64,000 nucleotides of DNA from Curvibacter soli (GCF_029211125.1 NZ_JARGEN010000034.1:113574-177573), one strand, 5' to 3'. Positions 54,427-63,288 are shown, counted from the stretch's first letter. The notes: generated by a model from the sequence alone, not told the origin. Program-made: numbers and translations.

Positions 54427-54467
54427 TAGAATTGCCGCCTTGTCTCCAGCCCCGCATCCATACCGCA

Positions 54468-55073
54468 ATGCCTTCCAACCCGCAAACGCCCCGCACCTCC
54501 CCGCTGCGCCCGCTGCCCGCCATCATCTTCGCGAGCCGCTGGCTCCAGTTGCCGCTGTACCTGGGGCTGATCGTGGCGCAGGCCGTGTACGTGGTGCACT
54601 TCCTGGTGGAACTCACGCATCTGGTGCAAGCGGCCTTCGGCAGCCAGTATGCGCTCGACGCGCTGATCGCCAGCATCGGCTACCGGCCCGAGGCGCCCGT
54701 CACCTCGCTCAACGAGACGGTCATCATGCTCGTGGTGCTGGCGCTGATCGACGTGGTGATGATCTCCAACCTGCTCATCATGGTGATCGTGGGCGGCTAC
54801 GAAACCTTCGTGAGCCGCCTCGACCTCCAGGGCCACCCCGACCAGCCCGAGTGGCTGAGCCACGTGAACGCCTCGGTGCTGAAGGTGAAGCTGGGCCTGT
54901 CGATCATCGGCATCAGCTCCATCCACCTGCTCAAGACCTTCATCAACGCCGACAACTACACCGACCGCGTGCTGATCGCGCAGACCGCGATCCACATCGC
55001 GTTCCTGCTCTCGGCCATGGCCATCGCCTTCACCGAAAAGCTGATGACCAGCGCCGACAGGGAGCGCCACTGA
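54468..55073 (+). CDS. UPF0114 (TIGR00645) family inner-membrane protein
   Basis: A 201-residue protein with about four hydrophobic segments (LGLIVAQAVYVVHFLVEL, TVIMLVVLALIDVVMISNLL, and two later ones), the ASRWLQLPLYLGLI N-terminal motif and the NLLIMVIVGGYETFVSR stretch of the YqhA family. Function unknown. Start ATG 54468. Confidence 0.88.
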   Translation: MPSNPQTPRTSPLRPLPAIIFASRWLQLPLYLGLIVAQAVYVVHFLVELTHLVQAAFGSQYALDALIASIGYRPEAPVTSLNETVIMLVVLALIDVVMISNLLIMVIVGGYETFVSRLDLQGHPDQPEWLSHVNASVLKVKLGLSIIGISSIHLLKTFINADNYTDRVLIAQTAIHIAFLLSAMAIAFTEKLMTSADRERH

Positions 55074-55167
55074 GCCGGCGGTTTTTTGCCTTCGGGCCGC
55101 CCCAAGGCAAAAAGCGGCCCCTTGGGGGGCAGCGAGCCGCGCAGCGGTGGAGCGTGGGGGCATTTCT

Positions 55168-55233
55168 TGAGAAAAATCGGCCTCCAGCGCAATCAAATCA
55201 AGCGGCGGCAGCTATCAATACGATAGCTGCCGC
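55168..55233. repeat. Repeat D (REP-like) copy downstream of fumC, with a perfect hairpin
   Basis: GGCCTCCAGCGC...AATCAAATCAAGCGGCGG is followed by GCGGCAGCTATC-AATAC-GATAGCTGCCGC, a perfect 12-bp hairpin (55205-55233). It lies just beyond the fumC stop and could act as a transcription end or stabiliser. The preceding 90 bp (55080-55165) is a G+C-rich stretch (GCGGCCCCTTGGGGGGCAGC) that I recall as a common Comamonadaceae intergenic sequence. Confidence 0.75.
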
Positions 55234-55241
55234 GGCGCGCT

Positions 55242-56627
55242 TCAGCGCCCCACCATGTTGCCGGGCACGACCCACTGGTCGAACTGCTCGCCGCTCACGT
55301 AGCCCGACGCCACCGCCGCCTCGCGCAGGCTGGTGCCTTCCTTGTGCGCCTTCTTGGCGATGTAGGCCGCCTTGTCGTAGCCGATGTGGGTGTTGAGCGC
55401 GGTCACCAGCATCAGCGAGCGCTCCACCAGTTCCGTGATGCGCGCGCGGTTGGGCTCGATGCCCACGGCGCAGTGGTCGCGAAAGCTCTTCATGCCGTCG
55501 GCCAGCAGGCGCACGCTTTGCAGGAAGTTGTGCGCCACCATGGGCCGGAACACGTTGAGCTCGAAGTTGCCCGATGCGCCGCCGAAGTTGATGGCCACGT
55601 CGTTGCCGAACACCTGCGCGGCCAGCATCGTCACCGCCTCGCTCTGCGTCGGGTTGACCTTGCCGGGCATGATGGACGAGCCAGGTTCGTTCTCGGGGAT
55701 GGTCAGCTCGCCGATGCCGCTGCGCGGGCCGCTGGCGAGCCAGCGCACGTCGTTGGCGATCTTCATCATGCTGGCCGCGAGCGTCTTGAGCGCGCCGTGC
55801 GCATGCACCAGGCCATCCACGCTCGCCAGCGCCTCGAACTTGTTGGGCGCGGTGACGAAGGGCAGCCTGGTCAGCCGCGCCAGCTCTGCCGCCACGGCCT
55901 CGGCGTAGCCCTTGGGCGCGTTCAGGCCCGTGCCCACGGCGGTGCCGCCCAGCGCCAGCTCGCACAGGTGGCCGAGCGCGGCGCGCAGGTGCTTTTCGCC
56001 ATGGTCGAGCTGCGCGACCCAGCCCGAGAATTCCTGCCCCAGCGTGAGCGGCGTGGCGTCCTGCAGGTGGGTGCGGCCGATCTTCACGATATCGTCGAAG
56101 TCGTGCGCCTTCTGTGCCAGCGTGGCGCGCAGGTCGGCCAGCGCGGGCAGCAGGCGGTGCGTGATGGCGTCCACCGCCGCCACGTGCATGGCGGTGGGGA
56201 ACACGTCGTTGCTGGACTGGCTGCGGTTCACGTCGTCGTTGGGGTGCACCAGGCGGGCCTCGCCGCGCTGGCCGCCCAGCAGTTCGCTGGCGCGGTTGGC
56301 CAGCACCTCGTTGACGTTCATGTTGGTCTGCGTGCCCGAGCCGGTCTGCCAGACCACGAGCGGGAACTCGCCCGCGTGCTGGCCGGCGATCACCTCGTCG
56401 GCGGCGGCGATGATGGCCTGGGTCTTCTTCTCGTCCTGCAGGCCCAGCGCGTGGTTGACGTGGGCCGACGCGCGCTTGACCTGCGCCAGCGCCCGGATGA
56501 TCTCGCGCGGCTGGCGCTCGCCCGAGATGTCGAAGTTTTGCAGGGAACGCTGCGTCTGCGCGCCCCAGAGTTTGTCGGCGGGCACCTCGATGGGGCCGAA
56601 GGTGTCGCGTTCGATGCGTGTGGTCAT
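55242..56627 (-). CDS. fumC: Fumarate hydratase, class II
   Basis: Oxygen-stable interconversion of fumarate and malate. The 461-residue enzyme has the family signature [44 protein letters not shown] and [10 protein letters not shown]. It is divergent from a class I fumarase gene, so both isoenzyme types are available. ATG 56627 is preferred. Confidence 0.96.
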   Translation of the reverse strand: MTTRIERDTFGPIEVPADKLWGAQTQRSLQNFDISGERQPREIIRALAQVKRASAHVNHALGLQDEKKTQAIIAAADEVIAGQHAGEFPLVVWQTGSGTQTNMNVNEVLANRASELLGGQRGEARLVHPNDDVNRSQSSNDVFPTAMHVAAVDAITHRLLPALADLRATLAQKAHDFDDIVKIGRTHLQDATPLTLGQEFSGWVAQLDHGEKHLRAALGHLCELALGGTAVGTGLNAPKGYAEAVAAELARLTRLPFVTAPNKFEALASVDGLVHAHGALKTLAASMMKIANDVRWLASGPRSGIGELTIPENEPGSSIMPGKVNPTQSEAVTMLAAQVFGNDVAINFGGASGNFELNVFRPMVAHNFLQSVRLLADGMKSFRDHCAVGIEPNRARITELVERSLMLVTALNTHIGYDKAAYIAKKAHKEGTSLREAAVASGYVSGEQFDQWVVPGNMVGR

Positions 56628-56703
56628 GGTGAAGGATGGAAGTTGCACGAACTGTCAGAATAAAGGGGTCCGATGCCGGCACCGCACCCATAGCATACCC
56701 ATC

Positions 56704-56722
56704 GATGAAAGCAATTTTCATC
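56704..56722. promoter_or_regulatory. Inverted repeat between the two fumarase genes
   Basis: GATGAAAGCAATTTTCATC has 7-base arms and a 5-base spacer. It lies midway in the 173-bp gap between the divergent fumC and class I fumarase starts and could be an operator for one or both. The binding protein is unknown. Confidence 0.35.
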
Positions 56723-56800
56723 CAAGGGACACGCGGGGAGGATCGCCGCATGCGCCGGGCATGCACGACAGCACCACAACGACACACCCCACGCAACACC

Positions 56801-58354
56801 ATGACCACGAGCATCCGCCAGGACGACCTGATCGAGTCCATCGCCGCCGCGCTGCAGTACATCAGCTACTACCACCCCGGCGACTACATCGCCCACCTCG
56901 CGCGCGCCTATGAGCGCGAGCAAAGCCCGGCGGCCAAGGACGCCATCGCGCAGATCCTCACCAACAGCAAGATGAGCGCCACCGGCCACCGCCCGATCTG
57001 CCAGGACACGGGCATCGTCAACGTCTTCCTGAAGGTGGGCATGGACGTGCGCTTCGAGGGCTTCACCGGCAGCCTGGACGACGCCATCAACGAAGGCGTG
57101 CGCCGCGGCTACAACCACCCCGACAACACGCTGCGCGCCTCGGTCGTGGCCGACCCGCAGTTCGCGCGCAAGAACACGAAGGACAACACGCCCGCGGTCA
57201 TCGTCACCGAGATCGTGCCGGGCGGCAGGCTCGACATCACCGTCGCGGCCAAGGGCGGCGGCAGCGAGAACAAGAGCAAGATGGTGATGCTCAACCCCAG
57301 CGACAGCGTGGTGGACTGGGTGCTCAAGACCGTGCCCACCATGGGCGCGGGCTGGTGCCCGCCGGGCATGCTGGGCATCGGCATCGGCGGCACGGCCGAG
57401 AAAGCCGTACTGCTGGCCAAGCAGAGCCTGATGGAAGACCTCGACATGTACGCGCTGCAGGCCAAGGCAGCCAGGGGCGACAAGCTCACCCAGGTCGAGG
57501 AGCTGCGCCTGGAGCTCTACGAGAAGGTCAACGCCCTGGGCATCGGCGCGCAAGGGCTGGGCGGCCTGACCACCGTGCTGGACGTGAAGATCGCCATGTA
57601 CCCCACGCATGCAGCGAGCAAGCCGGTGGCCATGATCCCCAACTGCGCCGCCACGCGCCACGCGCATTTCGTGATGGACGGCTCCGGCCCCGTGTACCTG
57701 GAAGCGCCCTCGCTCGACCTCTGGCCCAAGGTGGACTGGGCCCCCGACACGCAAAAGAGCCGCCGCGTCAACCTCGATGCACTGACCAAGGAAGAAGTGG
57801 CGAGCTGGAAGCCCGGCGACACGCTGCTGCTCAACGGCAAGATGCTCACGGGCCGCGATGCCGCGCACCAGCGCATCGAGGACATGCTCGCCCGTGGCGA
57901 GAAGCTGCCGGTAGCCTTCACCAACCGCGTGATCTACTACGTGGGCCCCGTGGACCCGGTGAAGGGCGAGGCCGTGGGCCCCGCCGGCCCGACCACCGCC
58001 ACGCGCATGGACAAGTTCACCGACATGATGCTGGAGCAGACCGGCCTGATCGCCATGGTCGGCAAGGCCGAGCGCGGCCCCGTGGCCATCGAGTCGATCA
58101 AGAACCACAAGTCGGCCTACCTGATGGCCGTGGGCGGCGCGGCGTATCTGGTGAGCAAGGCGATCAAGCACGCCAAGGTGGTGGGCTTCGCCGACCTGGG
58201 CATGGAGGCGATCTACGAATTCGACGTGGTGGACATGCCCGTGACCGTGGCGGTCGATGCCGGCGGCACCAGCGCCCACGTGACCGGCCCCGCCGAATGG
58301 CAGAAGAAGATCGCCAGCGGCGCCTACAAGACCATCGAGCTGACGGCGGCCTGA
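56801..58354 (+). CDS. fumA: Fumarate hydratase, class I (iron-sulfur)
   Basis: A 517-residue single-chain fumarase of the 4Fe-4S, oxygen-sensitive type. Cysteines expected to bind the cluster occur in ICQDTGIVNVF, WCPPGMLGIGIGG and IPNCAATRHAHF. The alpha- and beta-like domains are fused, as in E. coli FumA/FumB. ATG 56801 sits after CACGCAACACC without a strong Shine-Dalgarno site. murI begins at or just after its stop. Confidence 0.94.
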   Translation: MTTSIRQDDLIESIAAALQYISYYHPGDYIAHLARAYEREQSPAAKDAIAQILTNSKMSATGHRPICQDTGIVNVFLKVGMDVRFEGFTGSLDDAINEGVRRGYNHPDNTLRASVVADPQFARKNTKDNTPAVIVTEIVPGGRLDITVAAKGGGSENKSKMVMLNPSDSVVDWVLKTVPTMGAGWCPPGMLGIGIGGTAEKAVLLAKQSLMEDLDMYALQAKAARGDKLTQVEELRLELYEKVNALGIGAQGLGGLTTVLDVKIAMYPTHAASKPVAMIPNCAATRHAHFVMDGSGPVYLEAPSLDLWPKVDWAPDTQKSRRVNLDALTKEEVASWKPGDTLLLNGKMLTGRDAAHQRIEDMLARGEKLPVAFTNRVIYYVGPVDPVKGEAVGPAGPTTATRMDKFTDMMLEQTGLIAMVGKAERGPVAIESIKNHKSAYLMAVGGAAYLVSKAIKHAKVVGFADLGMEAIYEFDVVDMPVTVAVDAGGTSAHVTGPAEWQKKIASGAYKTIELTAA

Positions 58355-58371
58355 CCACGGACCCGACGACA

Positions 58372-59220
58372 GTGCCGGCGCAGGACGCAACCGATGCCTG
58401 CGCGCCCATCGGCGTGTTCGACAGCGGCATCGGCGGCCTCTCGGTGCTGCGCGCGCTGCGCGCCGAGCTGCCGCACGAGGACTTCGTGTACCTGGCCGAC
58501 AGCGGCCACGCGCCTTACGGCGAGCGCGGCGATGCCTACGTCACGGCGCGCAGCCAGGCCATCGCCGGCTTTCTGCACGCGCGCCATGGCATCAAGGCGC
58601 TCGTCGTGGCCTGCAACACCGCCACGGCGGCGGCCATCCACCTGCTGCGCGAACGCCTGCCGGGGCTGCCCATCGTGGGCGTGGAGCCGGCCATCAAGCC
58701 CGCCGTGGCCGCATCGCGCACGGGCCGCGTCGGCGTCATCGCCACGCGCGGCACCTTGGGCAGCGCCAAGTTCCAGCAACTGCTGCGCAGCCAGGAGCCC
58801 CAGGCCCGCTTCACCCTGCAGCCCTGCGACGGCCTGGCGCTGGCGATAGAACGCAGCGCACACCCCGGCAGCGCCGAAAACGCTACTGAAATAAGAGCAC
58901 TCTGCGCCCGCTACATAAGCGCCATGGGTCCATTTGGCATGCAAGCCGAGGCCATGGACACGCTGGTCCTCGGCTGCACGCACTACGTCTTTGCGCAGGC
59001 CCCTCTGCGGCAGTTGCTGCCCGCCGGCGTGGCGCTGATCGATACCGGCGCGCCCGTGGCGCGCCACACGCGCCGCCTGCTGGGCACCGCGCTCAACCCG
59101 CAAGCCGGCGACGGCGCCACGCTGTGGCTGAGCACCGGCGAAGCGGCGGAACTACGCCATGCCGCGAAACATCTGCTGGGGCTGGCGGATGCACCCGCCG
59201 CGCACGTGGCGCCGAGCTGA
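58372..59220 (+). CDS. murI: Glutamate racemase
   Basis: Makes D-glutamate for peptidoglycan. The 282-residue product has GVFDSGIGGLSVLRAL, VVACNTATAAA with one catalytic cysteine, and LGCTHYVFAQ with the other. There is no ATG at the 5' end. GTG 58372 is the most likely start; an in-frame CTG at 58351 overlaps the fumarase stop (CTGA). The stretch encoding NATEIRALCARYISAMGPF (58880-58935) resembles repeat D and may be a repeat-derived insertion. Confidence 0.92.
   Translation: MPAQDATDACAPIGVFDSGIGGLSVLRALRAELPHEDFVYLADSGHAPYGERGDAYVTARSQAIAGFLHARHGIKALVVACNTATAAAIHLLRERLPGLPIVGVEPAIKPAVAASRTGRVGVIATRGTLGSAKFQQLLRSQEPQARFTLQPCDGLALAIERSAHPGSAENATEIRALCARYISAMGPFGMQAEAMDTLVLGCTHYVFAQAPLRQLLPAGVALIDTGAPVARHTRRLLGTALNPQAGDGATLWLSTGEAAELRHAAKHLLGLADAPAAHVAPS
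58880..58935. repeat. Repeat D-like sequence inside murI
   Basis: GAAATAAGAGC, TGCGCCCGCTACATAAGCGCC and TGGGTCCATTT (pieces in order) correspond to the GATAGC / CGCTT..ATAAGCGC / GGAGGC..TTTT modules of intergenic repeat D. The reading frame stays open through it. The match is partial. Confidence 0.45.
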
Positions 59221-59228
59221 AAAAAGAA

Positions 59229-59252
59229 CAGTACTTACGCAAGCAAGGATGC
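59229..59252. repeat. Truncated repeat B end
   Basis: GTACTTACGCAAGCAAGGATGC is the reverse complement of the right end of repeat B (GCATCCTTGTTTGCGTAAGT), cut off where repeat C begins. Confidence 0.55.
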
Positions 59253-59256
59253 GGTA

Positions 59257-59366
59257 GGGGAGTATGCGTCTCTACCGCCCGGTTTTACTGCGCTGGCAGG
59301 CAGATTGTGGGGGAGTATAGGAACCGGCCCCGCAATCCACGCGGCACGGGCGCGCAACCGGCTTCG
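59257..59366. repeat. Repeat C long copy, left flank of the IPTL-CTERM gene
   Basis: 110 bp starting GGGGAGTATGCG and with a second GGGGAGTATA at 59310. It includes CCGCCCGGTTTTACTGCGC and CACGCGGCACGGGCGCGCAA. The segment 61082-61191 repeats it in the same orientation with about 15 differences. Confidence 0.85.
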
Positions 59367-59411
59367 CCCCCGCCGCATCGACACCTTCTGAAACGGATAG
59401 TGTCTAATGGT

Positions 59412-59491
59412 CACGGCTTACGCAAAACGGTTTCAGGCGCGACGCCCGCCCTTTGGAGGCAACGGCTGGTGCATCCTTGTTTGCGTAAGTC
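59412..59491. mobile_element. Repeat B copy with an 8-bp flanking direct repeat
   Basis: Ends GGCTTACGCAAAAC and TTTGCGTAAGTC are inverted. CTAATGGT stands on both sides (59404-59411 and 59492-59499), as expected for a target-site duplication from insertion. Interior matches the copy at 30021. It encodes nothing. Confidence 0.78.
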
Positions 59492-59555
59492 CTAATGGTA
59501 ATTTCGCCCACCGAGGGACTGCGCACCGGCCCCCATCCACAGGAGTTCTGTTTCC

Positions 59556-61082
59556 ATGCGTCTTTCCGCCCCCATCCTCTCCACCCTCCGCGCCTCCCGG
59601 CCCACTGGCCCGGCCCTTCCCCTCGCACCCCGCGGCCGGCGCCGCCCGCTGCCGTGCGCCATGGCGGCGGCGGTGTTGCTGTGCACCCTGGCCGGCGCGG
59701 GCAGCGCCTGGGCGGGCGGGGGGGGGGGCGGCGGCGGCGATTATGGGGCCTTCAACGCCATCGGGGCCGGCGGCGGCGGATACGGCGGCGGCGACGGCGG
59801 CAGCAGCTTCGGTGCCCTAGGCGGAGCCGGCGGCGCCACCAGCGGCGGCGGCGGCGGCGCCTTCTTGAGCGTGGGCGTGGGCGTCACCGCCGGCGCCGCC
59901 GGCTACAGCTCAGGCAACGGCGGCGGCGGCGGCATCGGCGGCCTCACATATGGCAACGACCCCGGCGGCGGCGGCGGCGCCCTCGGGGGCGGTGCCGGCG
60001 GCACCAGCCTTATAGATGGCGGCGGCGGCGGGGGCGGCGATGGCACGATCATCTTGAACCAACCCAGCGCGACCACCTATGCGGCCACGCTTGCCGGCGG
60101 CGCGGGCGGCAGCGGCAACCCCTTCTTCGGCTACGGCGGCGGCGGCGGCGGCGGCGCGGGCGTGGTGGTGCGCGGGGTCACCACCGGCACCATCACCCTC
60201 GGCGGCCCCGTATCCGGCGGCGATGGCGCCACCATCGCCCCTAACAGCGGCGGCGGCGGCGGTGGCGGCAGCGGCCTGTACGTGACCGGGGACGGCGCCA
60301 CCATCAGTTCGTCGAGCAGTTTCACGGGCGGCAATGGCGGCGGCAGCAACGCTGGCGGTGGCGGTGGCGGCGGCGACGGCATCCGGGTGGAAGGCAACGG
60401 CAATTCCATCAGCGTCGGCGGCGCCACCATCGCGCGCGGCGCCCGCAGCCTCACCGGCACCCCCCTCGGCGCCTGGGGCGCCGCCGTGCGCTTCACCGGC
60501 AGCGGCAACACGCTGGACCTGACCGGCACCACGGTCACGGGCGACCTGCTGCTGACGGGCGCGGGCAGCAGCACACTCAAGGGCACGGGCTCGGTGACGG
60601 GCAACCTGACGCTCAGCGGCGGCACGCTGGCGCCCGGCCATTCGGTGGGCACCATCAGCGTGGCGGGCGACGTGGACCTTTCCGGCACCGCCTACGACGC
60701 CGAGATCGATGCCGGCACGGGCACCGCCGACCTGCTGGCCGCAACGGGCACGGCCACGCTGGTGGGCACGACGTTCAACATCGTCGCCAACCTGTCGGGC
60801 ACGCCCACGGTGGGGCAGCAGTTCACGCTGCTGACGGCGGCGGGCGGCATCCTCGGCGGCGGCTACTCGCTCGGCACCCTGACCCTGCCCGCGGGGGTGA
60901 CGGCGGACCTGGCGTCGAGCACCGCGACGGCGGTGATCCTCACCATCACCGGCGCGCCGCCCCCGCCCGGCGCCGGCGCGACCCCCGTGCCCACGCTGTC
61001 GCAATGGGCGCTGGCGCTGCTGGCCGCGCTGCTGGGCGCGGCGGGCTGGGGCCTGCGGCGGCGCGGCGAGGTGCGGAGATAG
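59556..61082 (+). CDS. Glycine-rich secreted protein with an IPTL-CTERM sorting signal
   Basis: A 508-residue protein. Residues 1-53 form a long signal peptide (a start at Met36, base 59661, is also possible). Residues 54-310 are rich in glycine runs with interspersed Thr/Ser/Ile, and 330-400 contain beta-strand repeats like GNLTLSGGTLAPGHSVGTI, as in autotransporter-type passenger strands. The end VPTLSQWALALLAALLGAAG and the following GWGLRRRGE is an IPTL-CTERM signal: motif, hydrophobic helix, basic tail. It is probably exported and processed at the envelope; no sorting enzyme is in the window. It is bracketed by 110-bp direct repeats. Confidence 0.85.
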   Translation: MRLSAPILSTLRASRPTGPALPLAPRGRRRPLPCAMAAAVLLCTLAGAGSAWAGGGGGGGGDYGAFNAIGAGGGGYGGGDGGSSFGALGGAGGATSGGGGGAFLSVGVGVTAGAAGYSSGNGGGGGIGGLTYGNDPGGGGGALGGGAGGTSLIDGGGGGGGDGTIILNQPSATTYAATLAGGAGGSGNPFFGYGGGGGGGAGVVVRGVTTGTITLGGPVSGGDGATIAPNSGGGGGGGSGLYVTGDGATISSSSSFTGGNGGGSNAGGGGGGGDGIRVEGNGNSISVGGATIARGARSLTGTPLGAWGAAVRFTGSGNTLDLTGTTVTGDLLLTGAGSSTLKGTGSVTGNLTLSGGTLAPGHSVGTISVAGDVDLSGTAYDAEIDAGTGTADLLAATGTATLVGTTFNIVANLSGTPTVGQQFTLLTAAGGILGGGYSLGTLTLPAGVTADLASSTATAVILTITGAPPPPGAGATPVPTLSQWALALLAALLGAAGWGLRRRGEVRR

Positions 61083-61191
61083 GGGAGTATGCGGCCTAAC
61101 CGCCCGGTTTTACTGCGCTGGCATGCCGATGGTGGGGGAGTATAGGCGCCAGCCCCATCATCCACGCGGCACGGGCGCGCAACCGGCTGCG
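61082..61191. repeat. Repeat C long copy, right flank of the IPTL-CTERM gene
   Basis: Starts at the last base of the stop codon of the IPTL-CTERM gene. It matches 59257-59366 in the same direction and length. It is followed at 61205-61247 by a degenerate right end of repeat B (CCGCCCTTTGG ... GCGTAAGTCTTA). Confidence 0.85.
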
Positions 61192-61204
61192 CACCGCCGG
61201 CAAG

Positions 61205-61247
61205 CCGCCGCCCTTTGGCGCGCAGCCCCTTGCCGCGTAAGTCTTAG
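61205..61247. repeat. Degenerate right half of repeat B
   Basis: CCGCCCTTTGG, CCCCTTG and CGCGTAAGTCTTA occur in the order and spacing of repeat B's right half but with a shortened middle. It lies directly between repeat C and the DUF6806 gene stop. Confidence 0.5.
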
Positions 61248-61255
61248 CGTGAAAG

Positions 61256-61879
61256 TCAATGCAAATGCCGCGGACGGCGGCCGCCGCCGTGGCCGCCGCC
61301 ATTGCCCGCGCCGCGCGGCGGCTTGCCGATTTCCAGCGAATTGACCAGCGCGTCGAAGCGCTGGGTGAAGAGCTTGTCGATCTCCGCCACCACGCCGCCG
61401 AGTTCGGCGCCGTCGAAGTGGCGCTCCATCATGTTCACCACGTCCTGCACCAGCAGGTCGCGCTGCACCTGCATGATGGCGGCAGGGTTGGGGCCGACGA
61501 AGAGCATGAGGAAGTCGTCGCGCGAGTCGGCGTCGTCGGGCTCCTCGTCCTCGTCGAAATCGGTATCGTAGAAGGTCACCTCGATCGCGGCGCCCTGCTC
61601 TGCCAGCTCATTGAGGCTCATGCACATCTCGTCGAGCGACTGGCGGAAATCCTCGTCGCCGCGCACGGTCCAGCACAGGTGCAGCAGATGCTCCTTGGCA
61701 TCGAACTCGATGCCGGGCTCTTCCTCGTACATGCTGGCCGCGCCATCGGCGAGCGAGCGCGCGCCCGCGTACTTCCACAGCGGCCCGAGCGCGTCCTGCA
61801 GACGGTCGAAGTCGGCCTCCGGGCGCAGCGGCACGTCGCCGTGGACATGGATTTCGAAAGGAGCGTTGTAATGCGACAT
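61256..61879 (-). CDS. DUF6806 family protein
   Basis: A 207-residue acidic protein starting MSHYNAPFEIHVHGDVPLRP, with WKYAGARSLADGAASMYEEE, the acidic DTDFDEDEEPDDADSRDDF stretch and RFDALVNSLEIGKPPRG. I recognise it as DUF6806, found in Burkholderiales; the function is unknown. The C-terminal tail (GAGNGGGHGGGRRPRHLH) is Gly/His-rich and may bind metal, or be repeat-edge sequence. ATG 61879 is preferred over a frame that extends into helicase remnants. Confidence 0.8.
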   Translation of the reverse strand: MSHYNAPFEIHVHGDVPLRPEADFDRLQDALGPLWKYAGARSLADGAASMYEEEPGIEFDAKEHLLHLCWTVRGDEDFRQSLDEMCMSLNELAEQGAAIEVTFYDTDFDEDEEPDDADSRDDFLMLFVGPNPAAIMQVQRDLLVQDVVNMMERHFDGAELGGVVAEIDKLFTQRFDALVNSLEIGKPPRGAGNGGGHGGGRRPRHLH

Positions 61880-61959
61880 GGTCAAATCATAAAGGTGCCG
61901 TGGTGCCCCGAGCCGTCGTGAACCCGCGCCAATACTGGCTTGCTCGCTCAACGTGGGGG

Positions 61960-62252
61960 CTAATTGAGGGCCAAGTTTCGGCAGCCGGCCTCTCCTGGCG
62001 CCCTCGGAATCTTCTATTTTCGCACGCCAAGAACAGAAGAGGCCCGCCGAAGTGGGCGCTCCTGCCATTGCAGGAGCAGTTCCGTTCGATGCGCCAGCAC
62101 CAATGTGTTCACACACCCCGGCGCGCGATCATCGCGGCGGCAGCGACCGTCTTGCCAAAAGCCGTCGGGGCGCACAGCACGCCGGTGTCGTGATGCAGCA
62201 TTGCGGCAACTGCGGCCTCCTGGCGGGTGGTTGCCGCCCGAAAAAACGGCTT
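61960..62252 (-). pseudogene. Decayed SF2 helicase fragment (TOTE/DEAD-like)
   Basis: On the minus strand one frame reads RAATTRQEAAVAAMLHHDTG then VLCAPTAFGKTVAAAAMIAR, i.e. Q-motif and Walker A (APTAFGKT) of an SF2 helicase. The next residues continue in another frame as NTLVLAHRTELLLQWQERP (motif Ia). A third frame follows with a weak match to the next motif (RFRGRQERPAAE). At least two frameshifts and no start or later motifs (DECH, SAT) are left. I recall helicases of this type in TOTE conflict systems and mobile elements. The rest of the gap 61880-62436 shows nothing else recognisable. Confidence 0.65.
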
Positions 62253-62436
62253 TCTGGATTAGATAGCACTCCTGCGGGTTGCTGGGGTCTTGCGGGTGTT
62301 TCCCACAGAGAGATCGGTTCAGCCTGGGCCAGGTAAGTCCCGCAGAAAGCATCATCTAAAGCAAACTTTAATTTGAGTAGCAACATTGAAAGTGGGCTTT
62401 CATACCGCCAACAGGCCTGACTCTACCGCCTCGGGT

Positions 62437-63288
62437 TCACTCGATAGCCCGCACGCCACGGCATTGGGGATACGAGCTACAGCCCCAGAAAGCCTTGCCT
62501 GCGTTTGCGCCCTGTTTGGCCACGCGCTTGACCATCGCGCCGCCACATCGCGGGCAAGCCGGCTCAGCCACTGCCGAAGGCTCACTAGCTGGCACGCTGG
62601 TGGCGCCGAGCTTTTTTGATGCCTGCACAGCGTCGATCATCTTCTTCAGCGCCGGGCCGTCGATCAACTCGATGTTGCGCCCCTGGACAAATGAGCGTGC
62701 GTCGGCGGTGAAAACACCGGACGTAACCACAAAGCCCCCAGCCGCCCCCTGCGCTGCCATCACCCCATAGAGCTCACGCACAACGTTGACCGACACCTTG
62801 TACGCTTTCCACTGTTTGCACTGGACCAGGAATGTTTCACCGCCTCGAGTCAGTTGCAGGTCAATTCCGCCGTCAGCACCGCCACCACCGGTTTCGATGA
62901 CCGTATAGCCACGCAGCCGGAAGGCCTCACCCGCAACCAGTTCAAAGTCGCGCCAACTCATCGAACGCAGGGCCGCATCATCAGCGCTGGCCGCTACCTC
63001 GGCCGCCAAACCCTGGCGCTTGCGTCGACCAATGGCAGAGGCCACCGCGCCAGCCAGTAGTAACAGCGGCACGAGGTACTGCCCCCATGTGGCGAGTGCC
63101 TTGACCAACTGCCCGACGATCATCTCGCCCATCTGTCCTGGCGCAACGTTGGCAGCCACCTCACCGACCGCAAAGCGGTGCAAAACTGCGTAGGTCACGA
63201 TCGCCAGCACCACGCCAACCCACCAGGGCAGCACAGCAGCCAGACTGAAAACATCTTCCGCCAATCCGCCTTTGCTTCTCCTTGCCAT
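62437..63288 (-). CDS. Membrane-anchored Mrr-like restriction endonuclease with a zinc ribbon
   Basis: A 283-residue protein with two transmembrane helices near the N-terminus (LAAVLPWWVGVVLAIVTYAV and YLVPLLLLAGAVASAI), then a PD-(D/E)xK nuclease domain: FELVAGEAFRLRGYTVIETG, GGGADGGIDLQL and VQCKQWK (Asp and Q-x-K catalytic pattern of Mrr), and a C-terminal topoisomerase-type zinc ribbon (ACPRCGGAMVKR...FWGCSSYPQC). Such membrane-linked Mrr proteins are of uncertain role; defence against foreign DNA is the usual inference. ATG 63288 is preferred. Confidence 0.85.
   Translation of the reverse strand: MARRSKGGLAEDVFSLAAVLPWWVGVVLAIVTYAVLHRFAVGEVAANVAPGQMGEMIVGQLVKALATWGQYLVPLLLLAGAVASAIGRRKRQGLAAEVAASADDAALRSMSWRDFELVAGEAFRLRGYTVIETGGGGADGGIDLQLTRGGETFLVQCKQWKAYKVSVNVVRELYGVMAAQGAAGGFVVTSGVFTADARSFVQGRNIELIDGPALKKMIDAVQASKKLGATSVPASEPSAVAEPACPRCGGAMVKRVAKQGANAGKAFWGCSSYPQCRGVRAIE

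Noticed and set aside
59910..61004. A minus-strand frame opposite the glycine-rich gene
   Set aside because: It is an Ala/Gly/Arg-rich shadow of GGC repeats and has no family features.
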